DNA from: Spisula solida
Lineage: Eukaryota > Mollusca > Bivalvia > Venerida > Mactridae
Length of the DNA: 64,000 bases
Assembly: GCA_947247005.1 (NCBI GenBank)
Contig: OX365948.1
Coordinates: 53,427,401-53,491,400, forward strand
Direction: 5' to 3'
The translations under genes and the position numbers were made by a program. Every line of letters starts with the position of its first letter. The first letter of the stretch is position 1. Shown here piece by piece: positions 34,382 through 46,880 of this stretch. The notes beneath the pieces are model-generated. The model did no database searches. It was not told the origin of the DNA and saw only the letters and a program-made list of their open reading frames with translations.

Positions 34382-35549
34382 ATTTTTGGAATCGTGTCCT
34401 TAATGTTTGTGATCTTATCAATTCTTGGATTTTGTTTGGAAACACTACCAGACCTGCGACCTCTTAATGTTACACTTGATGGCAACTCTACGGGTAAATG
34501 TGAGGGCAGAAACGTTACTGCGACATTTATCCTTGTGCCAAACAAAGGACTGTACATCCTGGACATTATGTGTACCACCTACTTCACCTTGGAACTAATT
34601 GTTCGCTTTATATTCTCGCCAAATAAGTTCCAGTTCGTCCTGTCTGCTATGAATTTCATAGACCTAATGGCTTTGGTACCACTCTATATGCAACTGATAC
34701 TGAACACAGACGCCTTCAAATATTGCTATTCAAATGAAGGATACATCTTTGAAATTATGTTCATCCTTCGTATAATTCGAATGTTCCGTATCTTCCATTT
34801 GGTGAAACATTATCAAGCCTTGCAGATCCTTGTGTATGCCATCAAGGCAAGCATCCAGGAGTTATTGATGCTCCTAATATTTCTACTGATTGGAATGTTG
34901 GTGTTCGCAACAATGATATATTATGCCGAACGAGAGGACGCATTCAATGAAGGTACACAGTTTTCTACCATTCCAATTGGCTTTTGGTGGGCTATCATCA
35001 CAATGACGACGGTTGGGTATGGCGACGTGGCGCCATCGACACCTTTTGGTTACGTTGTTGGAACATGTTGTTCTATTAGTGGTGTGCTCATGGTTGCCCT
35101 TACTATTCCTGTTATCTCAAACAACTTCACTTTATTCTACACTCATGTGAGGTCACGTGGGAATCGACGGTTCGACGAAGAGGATCTTCCGGAAAACACC
35201 TTAGTACAACACTATCCTTCAGATGATGGTTCAGCTAATACCATCAACGCCAGACGTACGTCAAATGGCTCCATTATCGTGAATCACCACCATCATAGGA
35301 CGCCACGTAGGAGGGAGTTAAAGGGTTCTGATAATTCTGCCCTTACCGGTGATGTATATACCACGAACAATGGTAAATGTCTTGTGAACGGAGAAGCCGG
35401 CTATGACCCGATAGTGTGTGAGGCTCCCTCAAAGCGTATGACATCTACGTCACTGATTGACGTCAGTATAAAATATGAATCAGATGATTATTACACAGCC
35501 ACATCCGGGGCACCCAAAACACAGTCTGATGACGGAGTAATGTACTCTG
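34382..35549 (+). CDS. Kv channel unit 2, exon B (S1-S6, pore, cytoplasmic tail)
   Basis: Codes 389 residues plus one base of a Shaw/Kv3-like potassium channel subunit. It starts IFGIVSLMF in S1. It has three sequons in the S1-S2 loop, E in S2, D in S3, S4 RIIRMFRIFHLVK identical to unit 1, S5 with FATMIYYAER, filter TMTTVGYGD and S6 ending ALTIPVISNNF. The K5-to-His and PVP-to-TIP changes are shared with units 1 and 3. The tail differs: an acidic patch after S6 (DEEDLPEN), ARRTSNGS matching the unit 1 motif, then a run of four histidines (NHHHHR). It ends ...SDDGVMYS before donor ctg|gtaagt at 35550. Without splicing it would run on to a stop at 35600-35602. No frameshift or lost key residue was seen. 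Confidence 0.94.
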
Positions 35550-37066
35550 GTAAGTTCCACTTCTTTGTAGTTATCAATTGCAATTACCTCCCTGAATGGT
35601 AATTTTGGCTAATTTATAAAATCATGCACTGTAGAAGTTGGACTTCCTTCATCTATCTTTTCATGAAAATACGGGTGGTACGTTTTGTGTTTGTCTCTTG
35701 CACGGGTGGTTAGGCGCTGTCTGTTGTATTTTAATCCATTTGACCATTTCCAATGATCTTTTGAACCTGTTAAGAGAGACCATCTACCCAAAATACCCAT
35801 TGGTGGTTTGTCTGTATGTATGTGCAATCATGATACAGATTTTTGTCTTAATATGCAATATTGGCAAAGTGGTCATTAGAATAATGCTCATGACTACAGA
35901 TCGAGATGTTCATGGTTCGATCCTCGACCGGGACACTGAATCATTTCTGAAACGCTTTTCTATGTTTCCCACAGCCTAAGTATGAACTTGTTGGTAACCC
36001 AGGGCTAGTATCGCGGCTCAGTGCTATACACCGCGACGTAAGGAATCAAGAAGTATATTCGGAATGAGCTAGCCGGGTAGTTCACCCGGGTTCCTTGTAT
36101 CACACAACTGTCTTTCCCTTGAAGTCGGAGATCATTGCCAAACCCGGCAGGGAATAAGTCGAATGACCTTGCACTTATCAGTGTCTCTGTAAAACACAAA
36201 CAAACAAAACAATGTATAATAAACTCTTCATTATTAAAGTTAGTAGTTACGATCGTGTTATGTAATTATATTTGGGCTGCCCGTTCTTCACATCCTCATA
36301 CATCAGTGGTTAGTCAAGTTCCCAGGAACCTACCTAGAACAGAGAGGTGATTTTACACGTCTTTCTAGATGAGTTCAGTAATTTAATGCATAGGAGGAAG
36401 TATGTTTCGGACGAAGAATACTCTGGTGAACGAGAATGGTTCTTCATGATTCTTGTTTATACTATACAATTGTATACTTTGTAACACAGCGTATAGCATG
36501 CACTACATCAGAAGCATTACGATATCCTTACTTCAAAATGCCGAAGTTACAATTATGGTGTTTTTGGATTATCAAATCATTATAAATCGTAAAGACGAGA
36601 CGCAACTTGCTGCAAAATACCAAAGCTAATAAAAAAAAGCCTGTAATCGTAGATTAATGGTAGCAAAACACCGATTCTACTCAAGTATAGCGTCGGCATC
36701 TTGCAGTTGTAGAAAGATTCATGTTTGGATATTTTACACAGTTTTTTTACCCGTTACGTGTGAAAAAGCCAAACCTGCACCAACATTTGAAGCAAAATAA
36801 GAACATGCATTTGTTACAAAAAGTGCAGTTCAATTTTCTTCAAACTCGTATACATACATGTTAAAGCTCACTGTGTTTCAATTTTCCGTTTTATGCGATT
36901 CAATTTTACAAAAAAAAATAAGAAAAATGTTGCTTCTGGAAACCGACGTTTTTGTTGTTTCGGCATTTTGAAGTGGTGCCAAGCTGTGGTGTCATCTGTT
37001 TTACTCTTTAAGTAACCAGTTAGTGTTTAATATAGATCATGTAATAAACAAACGTTTATTCCACAG
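35550..37066 (+). other. Unit 2 terminal intron (proposed)
   Basis: 1517 bp, phase 1, consensus donor gtaagt, acceptor acgtttattccacag. It holds a partial REP-D block (35672-35720) and a SINE (35863-36213); 36214-37050 shows nothing recognisable. Confidence 0.65.
35863..36213 (+). repeat. tRNA-headed SINE in the unit 2 terminal intron
   Basis: The head has A-box-like agtggtcattagaataatgc and B-box-like ggttcgatcctcgacc. A body of about 250 bp follows, and the tail is acacaaacaaacaaaac, a simple-repeat 3' end usual for SINEs. Confidence 0.75.
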
Positions 37067-37080
37067 ATTCTGCAGTGTGA
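37067..37080 (+). CDS. Kv channel unit 2, terminal coding exon (D-S-A-V-stop)
   Basis: After the acceptor attccacag the sequence reads at tct gca gtg tga. Joined to the last G of exon B it gives Asp-Ser-Ala-Val and stop. S-A-V at the end fits the class I PDZ-ligand pattern (S/T-x-hydrophobic). Position, phase, length and the leading Asp match the terminal exons proposed for units 1 and 3, which is the main evidence. Confidence 0.7.
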
Positions 37081-37560
37081 GCACCTTTGTTGTTACCAGC
37101 ATGCCATCAGATGGAGCATCACGGGGCACTGTTAGATTACTGGCACGGTCATGCAAGCTGACCTTCTCAATCAACAAGCCATCACCGACTTTAGTATCCA
37201 TAGAGACAGCCATTTTCACGGAAAAACATATTCATTTAGCTGCTTTTGAAAGAAAAACTGCAACGCTTCGGAACAACATTGTGTCCGTTTAATACTGGAC
37301 TATAACATTTATATAAAATATTCTTTTTTTATTTTATACTTTTTTTCATATTGTAATTCAATCTACTGTTTAAAATATCGCTTCCTAAGCACAATTTTTG
37401 CCCGTGCTTCTATAACGAGTATTATTTTTAAAATGGTGCGTAATCAGTATGTTGGGAATAGTTTTTATTGGATAATATAGTTTTGAATTTTATACATGTC
37501 ATTCCTGAGAGATGAAAGCATGCATCATAATGAAACATATCTCATCCTCTGAAAATAGCT
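37081..37560. other. Downstream of unit 2
   Basis: Probably the 3' UTR and spacer. ORFs over the terminal exon (37023-37292) are incidental. Confidence 0.4.
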
Positions 37561-39245
37561 CAAATTGTTAGTTTGTTACCTATATTCTGGCAATTTTCGA
37601 AATCGTTAATAATTATTTTTTTCTTGCCATGATTCGAATGTTAGTTGCCTGGGTTAAATAGTTCATTATCTATCTACATGTATCATCGGACAACCGTTCA
37701 AATGGTTAGTTACCTATCTATCGTCTTATTATGTTCATCTTCCCATCTCCTGACAATGGCTCAAATGGTTAGTTGGTTGTGTATCTTCTGATAATGACTC
37801 GAATGGTCAGTTGGTTGTCCATCTTCTGACAATGACTCGAATGGTTAGTTGGTTGTCTATCTTCTGACAATGACTCGAATAGTTAGTTGTTAATCTGCCT
37901 TCTGACAATGATTCGAATGGTTAGTTGGTTGTGTTTCTTCTGACAATGACTCGAATGGTCAGTTGGTTGTGTATCTTCTGACAATGACTCGAATGGTTAG
38001 TTGGTTGTATATCTTCTTACAATGACTCGAATTGTTAGATGTTTGTGCATCCTTCTGACAATGACTCGAATGGTTAGTTGGTTGTATATCTTCTGACAAC
38101 GACTCGAATGGTTAGTTGGTTGTATATCTTCTGACAATGACTCGAATGGTTAGTTGGTTGTATATCTTCTGACAATGACTCGAATGGTTAGTTGGTTGTA
38201 TATCTTCTGACAATGACTCGAATGGTTAGTTGGTTGTATATCTTCTGACAACGACTCGAATGGTTAGTTGGTTGTATATCTTCTGACAACGACTCGAATG
38301 GTTAGTTGGTTGTATATCTTCTGACAATGTCTCGAATGGTTAGTTGGTTGTATATCTTCTGACAATGACTCGAATTGTTAGTTGGTTGTGCATCTTTCTG
38401 ACAATGACTCGAATGGTTAGTTGGTTGTATATCTTCTGACAATGACTCGAATGGTTAGTTGGTTGTATATCTTCTGACAATGACTCGAATGGTTAGTTGG
38501 TTGTATATCTTCTGACAATGACTCGAATGGTTAGTTGGTTGTATATCTTCTGACAATGACTCGAATGGTTAGTTGGTTGTATATCTTCTGACAATGACTC
38601 GAATGGTTAGTTGGTTGTATATCTTCTGACAATGTCTCGAATGGTTAGTTGGTTGTATATCTTCTGACAATGACTCGAATGGTTAGTTGGTTGTGCATCT
38701 TTCTGACAATGACTCGAATGGTTAGTTGGTTGTATATCTTCTGACAATGACTCGAATGGTTAGTTGGTTGTGCATCTTTCTGACAACGACTCGAATGGTT
38801 AGTTGGTTGTGCATCTTTCTGACAACGACTCGAATGGTTAGATGTTAATCTACCTTCTGACAATCACTCGAATGGTTAGTTGGTTGTCTAACTTCTGACA
38901 ATGACTCGAATAGTTAGTTGTTTGTCTATCTTGTGACAGTAACTCGAATGGCTAGTTGTTAATCTACCTTCTGACAATGACTCGATTGGTTAGTTGTTAA
39001 TCTACCCTCTGACATTGACTCGAATTGTTAGTTGGTTGTCTATCTTCTGACAATGACTCGAATTGTTACTTATTTGTCTCACTTCTGACAATGTCTCGAA
39101 TGGTCAGCTGTTTGTCCGTTGTCGGACAATGAATCGAATGGTTAGTTGTTTGTGTATCTTTCTGACAATGAATCGAATGGTTAGCTGTTTGTGTATCTTC
39201 TGACAATGACTCGAATGGTTAGTTATCTATCTTCTGACAATGGCA
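37561..39245. repeat. 38-bp minisatellite, about 40 copies
   Basis: Unit of 38 bp: tgactcgaatggttagttgg followed by ttgtatatcttctgacaa. Copies are nearly identical from about 37790 to 38870, with more divergent copies at both ends. Variants with gtgcatctttctgacaa add a base. The repetitive minus-strand ORF at 38645-38863 is a by-product. Confidence 0.97.
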
Positions 39246-39775
39246 TGAATAGTAAGAGCATGTCTCGGCTAATTGGCTAAAGGGTAAACAGTTTGTACAA
39301 ATTGCAAATATGCAACTCTCATCTCAATATACATGTATAAACTTTTACGAAAGGGTTGAGCATGTTTTCGTCCATACAATATTAATATTCATTTGTAAAT
39401 ACTGCGTTTTTCTGTCGTTTTCATTGCATCTGCACAAATGATTTTAGTGTAGCGTGCAAAATACTTGTACTCTACGCACAATTAGGAATAACTGCATTAA
39501 GTACTGATGATAAAAATACTACTTGTAATATGCGCACTGGTGTTTCATTTTTGCGTTTTTCATTACTTATTCCATTATTTTATTACTTAAACCATTTTGT
39601 GAATTTTGATGTGTGTCGATGTACATATATAGTATTATTCTTGTTGTTCAAAAGCAATTATGTTTCAATCACAAATGTTTCGTATACACTCGTACTTACA
39701 CTTATATATTAAGGTGGAACCACAGCTACTATACTATAAAATCTCGAGGCCCGAATGAAAGTGTGGTATCATAGT
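39246..39775. other. Spacer
   Basis: Nothing recognised. Confidence 0.4.
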
Positions 39776-40194
39776 CAGTGTAGCAATACCACGTGACTTT
39801 TGACTACAGTTACAAGAAGAAATTTGTAAACAATGGAAATAAATAGTCATAAATATTTTATTTCTTTATCGATTTCTATGAAATATACACCACGCTATGG
39901 AGACAATTATTTGCTTTCTATGAAATATAAAATCTTTTTCTGCGGCTGTGCCGTTTTGTCAATTACCTTGTGAAACCGTGGAACGTGTAGGTTTCACAGG
40001 GTAATGGAAAAATCGGTAATACTCCTGAATAAGATCTTATATTTCATGGAAAGCAAATGCTTTTCCCCTTAGCGTGGCGTATATTTTAAAGAAATCGATG
40101 AAGAAATGAAATACTTATGGCTATATTTGTGTTCCAATGTTTACAAATTTCTACTTGTAACTGTAGTCAAAAGCCACGTGGTATTGCTACACTG
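39776..40194. mobile_element. PAL-1 palindromic MITE, copy 2
   Basis: Ends cagtgtagcaataccacgtg and cacgtggtattgctacactg are perfect inverted repeats; the interior mirrors that of copy 1. Flanks atagt and aaagt agree at four of five positions with a 5-bp target duplication. Confidence 0.9.
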
Positions 40195-40805
40195 AAAGTA
40201 AATGTGAATTTAATTCCATTGCATCTTTGACTTACATGGAACAACGTCAAAACACGTTCACGGTATCATAGCAACTTCATAGGAATATTCTCGTGGCTAT
40301 ATAGGGTGCGAAATGAATAGTCTACGTTGGTACACGCATGTTAATTAAACATGCGTGGTTGGTAGCAGATTTGAAAAAAAATATGTATGAATCTTGAATT
40401 GTTTTATACTGTGTTTCCACCTTAAACGTGTATTATGTAAGTCAATGTATTTACCATTTAAAATTATGTTCGAGTTCATGTTTTAATGGTCAAATATTTG
40501 TATCAAATATTTATGACGTCACATTTTTCACATAGTTTTATTATTTGTACATTGTGTTTGTGAATATTTCACTTTTAGCCTTCTTTAACGAACACTATAT
40601 GTGTTGAAAAATATATATACACACTTCATAGGCAGTAATCATATACATAGGCAGTAATTATATACATAAATGTCAGTAACATTAGTCAGTGTGTTTATTA
40701 ATTTCAATATCACACACAGAGATATTTCATGCACGTGTACATATCAATCTGAATATGACATCATTGTCAAAATGACGATGCAATCTGAGCAATACGACCT
40801 CCAGT
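40195..40805. other. Spacer
   Basis: AT-rich, nothing recognised beyond a short duplication of cataggcagtaat near 40628-40660. Confidence 0.4.
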
Positions 40806-41740
40806 TGATTTACCACATACCGGAACATTGACAGTTATTTTACCACATACCGGAACATTGACAGTTATTTTACCTAATACCGGAATATTGACAATTATTT
40901 TACCACATACCGGAATATTGACAGTTATTTTACCACATACCGGAACATTGACAGTTATTTTACCACATACCGGAATATTGACAGTTATTTTACCACATAC
41001 CGGAACATTGACAGTTATTTTACCACATACCGGAATATTGACAATTATTTTACCACATACCGGAATATTGACAATTACATTACCGTGTACTTGAACTTTG
41101 ACAGCCATTTTACCGTGAACCGGAATATTAACAGTTATGTTACCATGTACCAGAATATTAGCAGTTGGTTTACCATAAATCAGAATATTAACAGTTGTTT
41201 TACCATGTACCGGTGCATTGACAGTTATTTTACCGCATACTGGTACATTGACCGTTATTTTTCCATGCACCGGAACACCAAAACATTGTCAACATTACCG
41301 TGCACCAGCATATTGATAATCGTTTTACCATGTACCGGAAAATGGACAGTAATTTCACAGTGTACCAGAATATTGACAGTTATTACACCGTGTACCGGAA
41401 TATTGACAGTTATTTTACCGTGTATCGGAATATTGACAGTTATTTTACCGTGTATCGGAACATTAACAGTTATTTTACCACGTACCAGAATATTGACAGT
41501 TATTTTACCATGCACCAGGATATTGACAGTTATTTTACCATGCACCAGGATATTGACAGTTATTTTACCATGCTTCACAATATTGGCCGTTATTTTACCG
41601 CGCACCGGAATATTGACAGTTATTTTACCATACTTCAATATATTGACAGTTATTTTACCGCGTACCGGAATATTGACAGTTATTGCACCGTGTTTCGAAA
41701 TATTGACAGTAATTTTACAGTATATCGGAGCATTTAATAC
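40806..41740. repeat. 30-bp minisatellite, about 31 copies
   Basis: Unit attgacagttattttaccac followed by ataccggaat. Copies are most uniform at 40815-41070 and more variable afterwards. The period is a multiple of three, so long ORFs appear on both strands (such as repeated GKITVNIPVC); these are artefacts. Confidence 0.97.
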
Positions 41741-42100
41741 GCAAGTACTCGTATAAGTTTCCCATTTATTGATAAATTTCTAATGTTCTTGCTTTCGTTG
41801 TTTGGCTATTTGTCATTCACTTGAAAAAAATAAAGTTATTACTCTTTACCAAAATATTTGGTACTTGGTTTTATATTTAACTTAACTATAAACAGCATTT
41901 ATGTGCCATTTTCATGCGCAGTTTTATAATGTGCATATTGCTATATACTGTAAGGTGCAATTATTTTTCCGTATTTAAATGTCATTTTACGATTTCAACT
42001 ATAACTATACTAAACCGCCTCTTTTATTTAATACTAGTATATTATGAACCAGAACAAGGCACATGCAAAGTATCAATGCAATATGCATGCTTCGCCATGG
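41741..42100. other. Spacer
   Basis: Nothing recognised. Confidence 0.4.
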
Positions 42101-42830
42101 TTACAGTCCAGTTAGGATATTGTGAGAGAGACGTTGTCGTTTGTGTGTACACAAAATATTGTAACCTTTGTCTGAACAGGTAGAGCGAATATAGCATGTT
42201 ATTTTAACATTGAAATTATAGCTGTCTGCATAAGCCTTTATAATTGGGTTTACACCTTAATAGTGGACTTGGCCGCTGCGTCACTGTATTCTTACCCTGA
42301 CTGGACTGTGCAATTGTAATACTGTTCAGTAAGGATAATGATAGAGTGACCCAGCGGTCGAGTCCACTATTACAATGTTAATTAAACTAATTATAAAGAC
42401 TTTTAGTCAGACTTCTATAAATTCCAATGCTAAACAAAAATACTTTAATCGCTTTACCTATTCAGACAATGTAATCTTTTGTGTTCACATAAAATAAAAC
42501 CTCGCTCTCGCATTTTCCTAACTGCATAGTACAGTCCAGTTAGAAAGTTAGGATATTGTGAGAGTGACGGTCTCGTTTATGTGTACACAAAAGATTGTCA
42601 ACCATTGTCTTAACAGGTAGAGCGAATATAGTATGTTAGTTTAGTAATGAAATTATAGCTTTATACTAGTAATTGGTTTTACACCGTAATTGTAGACTCG
42701 ACTGCTGCTTCACTCTATTCTAAGTATGCTTACCCTGGTTGGACTATAGCTGTTCAGACAAAGTTATATTTTGTGTACACATAAGATAAAACATCGCTCT
42801 CACATTATCCTAACTTCGTAGTAGTTTTGT
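42101..42830. repeat. Complex direct and inverted repeats
   Basis: A block containing ccagttaggatattgtgaga, tgtgtacacaaaa and aggtagagcgaatatag occurs at about 42105-42300 and again at about 42535-42740. Inverted partners (acaaaataaaacctcgctct type, tcctaact) lie at about 42465-42530 and 42750-42820. This looks like nested copies of one inverted-repeat element. Confidence 0.75.
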
Positions 42831-43140
42831 TATTTTAGATCGTTTAATGCTTATCTCTATTGCTACCGTTTTTGTTTTGTCGGGGAACACAGAGTTGACA
42901 TACGTTTGCGGTTTTATATCTCATGAAAATGTTTTCAGTGTCAGCTCTGGGCTACCGTAGTTACTGGCTATTTTGTACATATTTTATGAGTTTATTTCAA
43001 TAAATCAGGTATATATGCAACATGACCCCACGTCTTTCATTGTATCATTTTGATTATAGCTTGTGTGTATCCAATGTTAACTGTGCAGCTATCTTAATAA
43101 ACTCGTACACTGTATCATTAGACTAGTTATCATTACTTTT
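42831..43140. other. Spacer
   Basis: Nothing recognised. Confidence 0.4.
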
Positions 43141-44435
43141 ACATGTTAAACCCCGGTCACACTGTTATACAACATGTTAATACCCCGGTTACACTGTTAT
43201 ACAACATTTCAATATCCCGATCACACTGTTACACAACATTTTAATACCCCGGTCACACTGTTATACCTCATGTTAATACCCTAGTCACACTGGTATACAA
43301 CTTGTTAATACGCTAGTCACACTGTTATACAACATGTTAATACCCCGGTCACACTGTTATACAAAATGTTAATACCCCGGTCACACTGGTATACAACATT
43401 TCAATACCCCAGTCACACTGTTATTCACCATGGTAATACCCCGGTCATACCGTTAATCAACATGTTAATACCCCTGTCACACTGTTATACGATATATAAA
43501 TACCCCGGTTATACTGTTGTACAACATGTTAATAACCCGGTCACACTGTAATACTACATGTTAATTCCCTGATTACACTGTTATGCGACATTTTAATACC
43601 ACGGTCGCACATTTATACAACATGTCAATACCTCACCCACATTGCGATACAAAATGTGAATAGCCCGGTCACACTGTTATACAACATTTTAATACCCCGA
43701 TCACACTGTTATATAACATGTTAAATATCCCGGTCACACTGTTTAACAACATGTTAATACCACGGTCGCACAATTATACAACATGTCAATACCCCACCCA
43801 CACTGCGATGTAAATGTTTATAGCCCGGTCACACTGTTATACAACATGTTAATACCCCGGTCACCCAGTAATACAGCATTTTAAAACCCCGGTAACACTG
43901 GTATTCAACATGTAAATACCGCGGTCACACTGTAATGCCACATGTTAATACCCCGGTCACACTGCTATACCACATGTTAATACCCTAGTTACACTGTTAT
44001 ACAAATTGTTAATACCCCGGTCACACTGTTATACAAACTGTTAATACCCCGGTCACACTGTTATACAACATGTTAATAACCCGGTCACATTGTTGTTACA
44101 GCATGTTCAATACCCAGTCACACTGTTACACAACTTGTTAATACCCCGGTACCACTATTATACAACATATTTAAATACCGGTCACACTGGTATACAACAT
44201 TTATTTTAATACCCCGGTCGCACTGTTATGCATAATGTTAATACCCCGGTCACACTGTTATACCACATGTTAATACCCCGATCACACTGCTGTACCACAT
44301 GTTCATACCCCGGTCACACTGCTGTACCATATGTTAATACCCTAGTGACACTGTTATACAACTTGTTAATACCCCGGTCGCACTGTTATACAACATGTTA
44401 ATACCCCGGTCGCACTGTTATACAACAAAGCAATA
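43141..44435. repeat. About 31-bp minisatellite, about 40 copies
   Basis: Degenerate unit taataccccggtcacactgt followed by tatacaacatgt, running without break for 1.3 kb. Copies differ by point changes and small indels, so this array is older or less homogenised than the 38-bp array at 37.6 kb. Confidence 0.95.
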
Positions 44436-44469
44436 TCCCAATCACACTTATCCTGAATTAACATCAATG

Positions 44470-45010
44470 TGCAAGAACAAGTCAAGTCAAAATATTTATT
44501 GACATAAACAATTAAGTTTATCTCTAAGTAAACAAAAAAAAACAAATAAAAAAATATAACGAAAAAGCGGTCAGGGAAAGCAGCACTCAACAGAAACAGC
44601 AAAGCACAAAAAAACACACAAAAACAGCAAAACCCACAAGCACAGGACATAATGCCACACACAAAACTAAACGAGACAATGAAACCAAAGCGCTGCAAGT
44701 CCCAATTTAAGGGGTCAAAAACCGTCCTAAAAAGTTTATGAATCACTGTAAATGACATGGCCCTACAGCAGCATAAATGTGAGTTTAGATGGTAGTCAAC
44801 AAAAAGAAAATAAGATAACAAATAGGGAATGATTGGGCGCAAGAAAAAGTAAAAATGGAATAAAAAGCTGCAAGTCCTAATTCCAGGTGTCACAAAAGTA
44901 AAAAAATGTTTAAGAATCACTGTTAATTGCACAACCTTGTTACTGCATAAACGAATGTTGATGAATGTCAACAAAATAAGCAGGAATAAAAAAAACAGGA
45001 ATGAAAAGAA
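44470..45010 (-). repeat. A-rich retroelement-like sequence
   Basis: Begins near caagtcaaaatatttattgac, a usual antisense LINE/SINE 3' end, followed by A-rich repeats and two similar blocks (about 44690 and 44870, both starting gctgcaagtcc). The 220-codon minus-strand ORF across it is Phe/Leu/Cys-rich and not a credible gene. Confidence 0.5.
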
Positions 45011-45461
45011 AATAAACATTAGCGACAAATCCTCATGGGAAAGTCGAAATGGACAAAGTTCTTACACCTTTGTTGAAGCGTTCGAATACTCAATATGCGT
45101 ACTAAAAAAACTCGAATGAGTGTTGCTCATTCGGCACAAATTAAGCTATAAATCGCAGATACAATTCAGAATGAAAATTCGTGGTACATTCCTGGATATT
45201 CGAAGTGCACTCTTAAAAGGTTTGTTTGCATTTTGATTGCATTCCGTATATTGTATTCGAGTCCATGTGTGTGGTTACACGAATGTTTTGATCATGAGCG
45301 AAACATTTGAAGTGGACACAAGAAAGGACCGGAATACATAAATTGTAATCAGAATGTAGGCAGAAATTTTAGAATGTTATATTTCGGTTATGTAGGAATA
45401 CACCACAAATCAACATATCTAGTAATATAACCTACTTTTCAAATACCAGTTGTTTGTTTTT
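45011..45461. other. Spacer
   Basis: Nothing recognised. Confidence 0.4.
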
Positions 45462-45736
45462 AGTCCCCTACCGGTTGTTGACCGGAGGGGACTATAGGTT
45501 TGCTTTCCGTCCGTCCGTCAGTCAGTCAGTCAGTCCGTCCGTCAAACAATCTGGATCCTGGCATAACTCGAACAGTTTCCAAGCTAAGTTTATGAAACTT
45601 GATATGTGGATAGGTGGCAGTAAGGGGATTATGCACGTCCAAAAATATTTTGATTCTGACTATTGCAACAGAAACATTGAAAATGGCCTCAAACCGGTAG
45701 GGGGCTTCTGTATTGTTTGCACTTCTTAATAACTTG
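45462..45736 (+). repeat. REP-A, copy 3
   Basis: agtcccctaccggttgttga start, a gtccgtccgtcagtcagtc run, ggatcctggcataactcg and an end near cttcttaataacttgg. Confidence 0.9.
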
Positions 45737-46534
45737 GTAAAGTGAGGTATGGGATACATGAAGGTATACTATTGGAACTCACCAAGCTACTGTTTAAAAC
45801 ATAGGATTAGATCATAAACACAGAATAATTTCATATAATGGAGTCTAGGTTGATATCCAGTAAAAGTTACATGTTTAGTTAATGTTATTGGATACTGATA
45901 CATGTAGTATGATGCAAAGACTCAAAATAATTTGATTTCAGATCAAATCAGTGTTGGTGATATAAAACAGTTCTATCCATATTTAAGGCTTTAAGCAAAT
46001 GATGAAAGATAAACATTGCTTGATCTACGTTCTTGTTGAATATCGAAATTGAAAATTCAGCAAGAATGTATACATATTCGTAGATCAAAAATGAACTTTT
46101 AAATTAGTTTTCAACAATCAAAATAAATATTCGTATAACATTACTAATGAAAGAAAAACAATTGATATTATATCGATCTAACCAGATACTATAGTCTCTG
46201 ATCTAACTCGGGTTAGAGGTAGAGGGATTATTATTGTATTATATTATTTTTATTACTACCGTCATAATTATTATTATTATTATAGATGATGTTATATGGC
46301 ACATTTAACCAACAAATTCTGATAACGAGTGAAAATTCCAAATATGTAATAGACTTACTCAAGATGATGAAGTCCATTTCCTCAAAATAAAATTATATTG
46401 AATCTAAAATTATTTTATTGTATTCAGGGACAGTCCATCGCTATCGACTTATCTTTTGAAGATTGCACCCAAATAAAAAAACGCTCTAAAATAGCTGATA
46501 CTGTAGTTTCTGGTCGCTTCGATAGACTGTCCTT
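45737..46534. other. AT-rich spacer
   Basis: Nothing recognised apart from short (att)n at about 46265. Confidence 0.4.
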
Positions 46535-46880
46535 GTTTGGAATATTTTTTGGAATATTTTTTGGAACATTGTAACTGTCCTTAGTTTATGGCCATCGGCT
46601 TATCTTTGTTCGACAACTTAGTTGTTCGTCTCTTCTATAGACTGTTCCTTTTGGAATCAATATTTTTGGAACATACTGACTCTTTTGGAATCAATATTTT
46701 TGAAACATACTGACTCTTTTGGAATCAATATTTTTTGGAACATACCGACACTTTTGGAATCAATAGTTTTGGAACATATTGACTCTTTTGGAATCAATAT
46801 TTGTTTGGAACATACTGACCCTTTTGGAATCAATATTTATTTGGAACATACTGACCCTTTTGGAATCAATATTTTTGTTA
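46535..46880. repeat. Tandem repeat, about 33-bp unit
   Basis: Around eight copies of ttttggaatcaatatttttg followed by gaacatactgactc. Confidence 0.9.

Noticed and set aside
40767..41756. Long repetitive ORFs such as repeated GKITVNIPVC on the minus strand
   Set aside because: The period of 30 bp keeps all frames open. A repetitive secreted protein was considered, but copies are not conserved at the protein level and both strands are equally open.
43141..44435. CRISPR-like array (regular units of about 31 bp)
   Set aside because: Units are directly contiguous with no unique spacers, and the genome is eukaryotic; it is a minisatellite. The same holds for the 38-, 30- and 17-bp arrays.
44366..45028. 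220-codon minus-strand ORF rich in Phe, Leu and Cys
   Set aside because: It overlays A-rich repeat sequence and part of a minisatellite; composition explains it.
46505..46575. Possible F-D-R motif of T1
   Set aside because: The frame runs into a tandem repeat, stops soon, and has no NVGG or YRTG-like sequence on either side.
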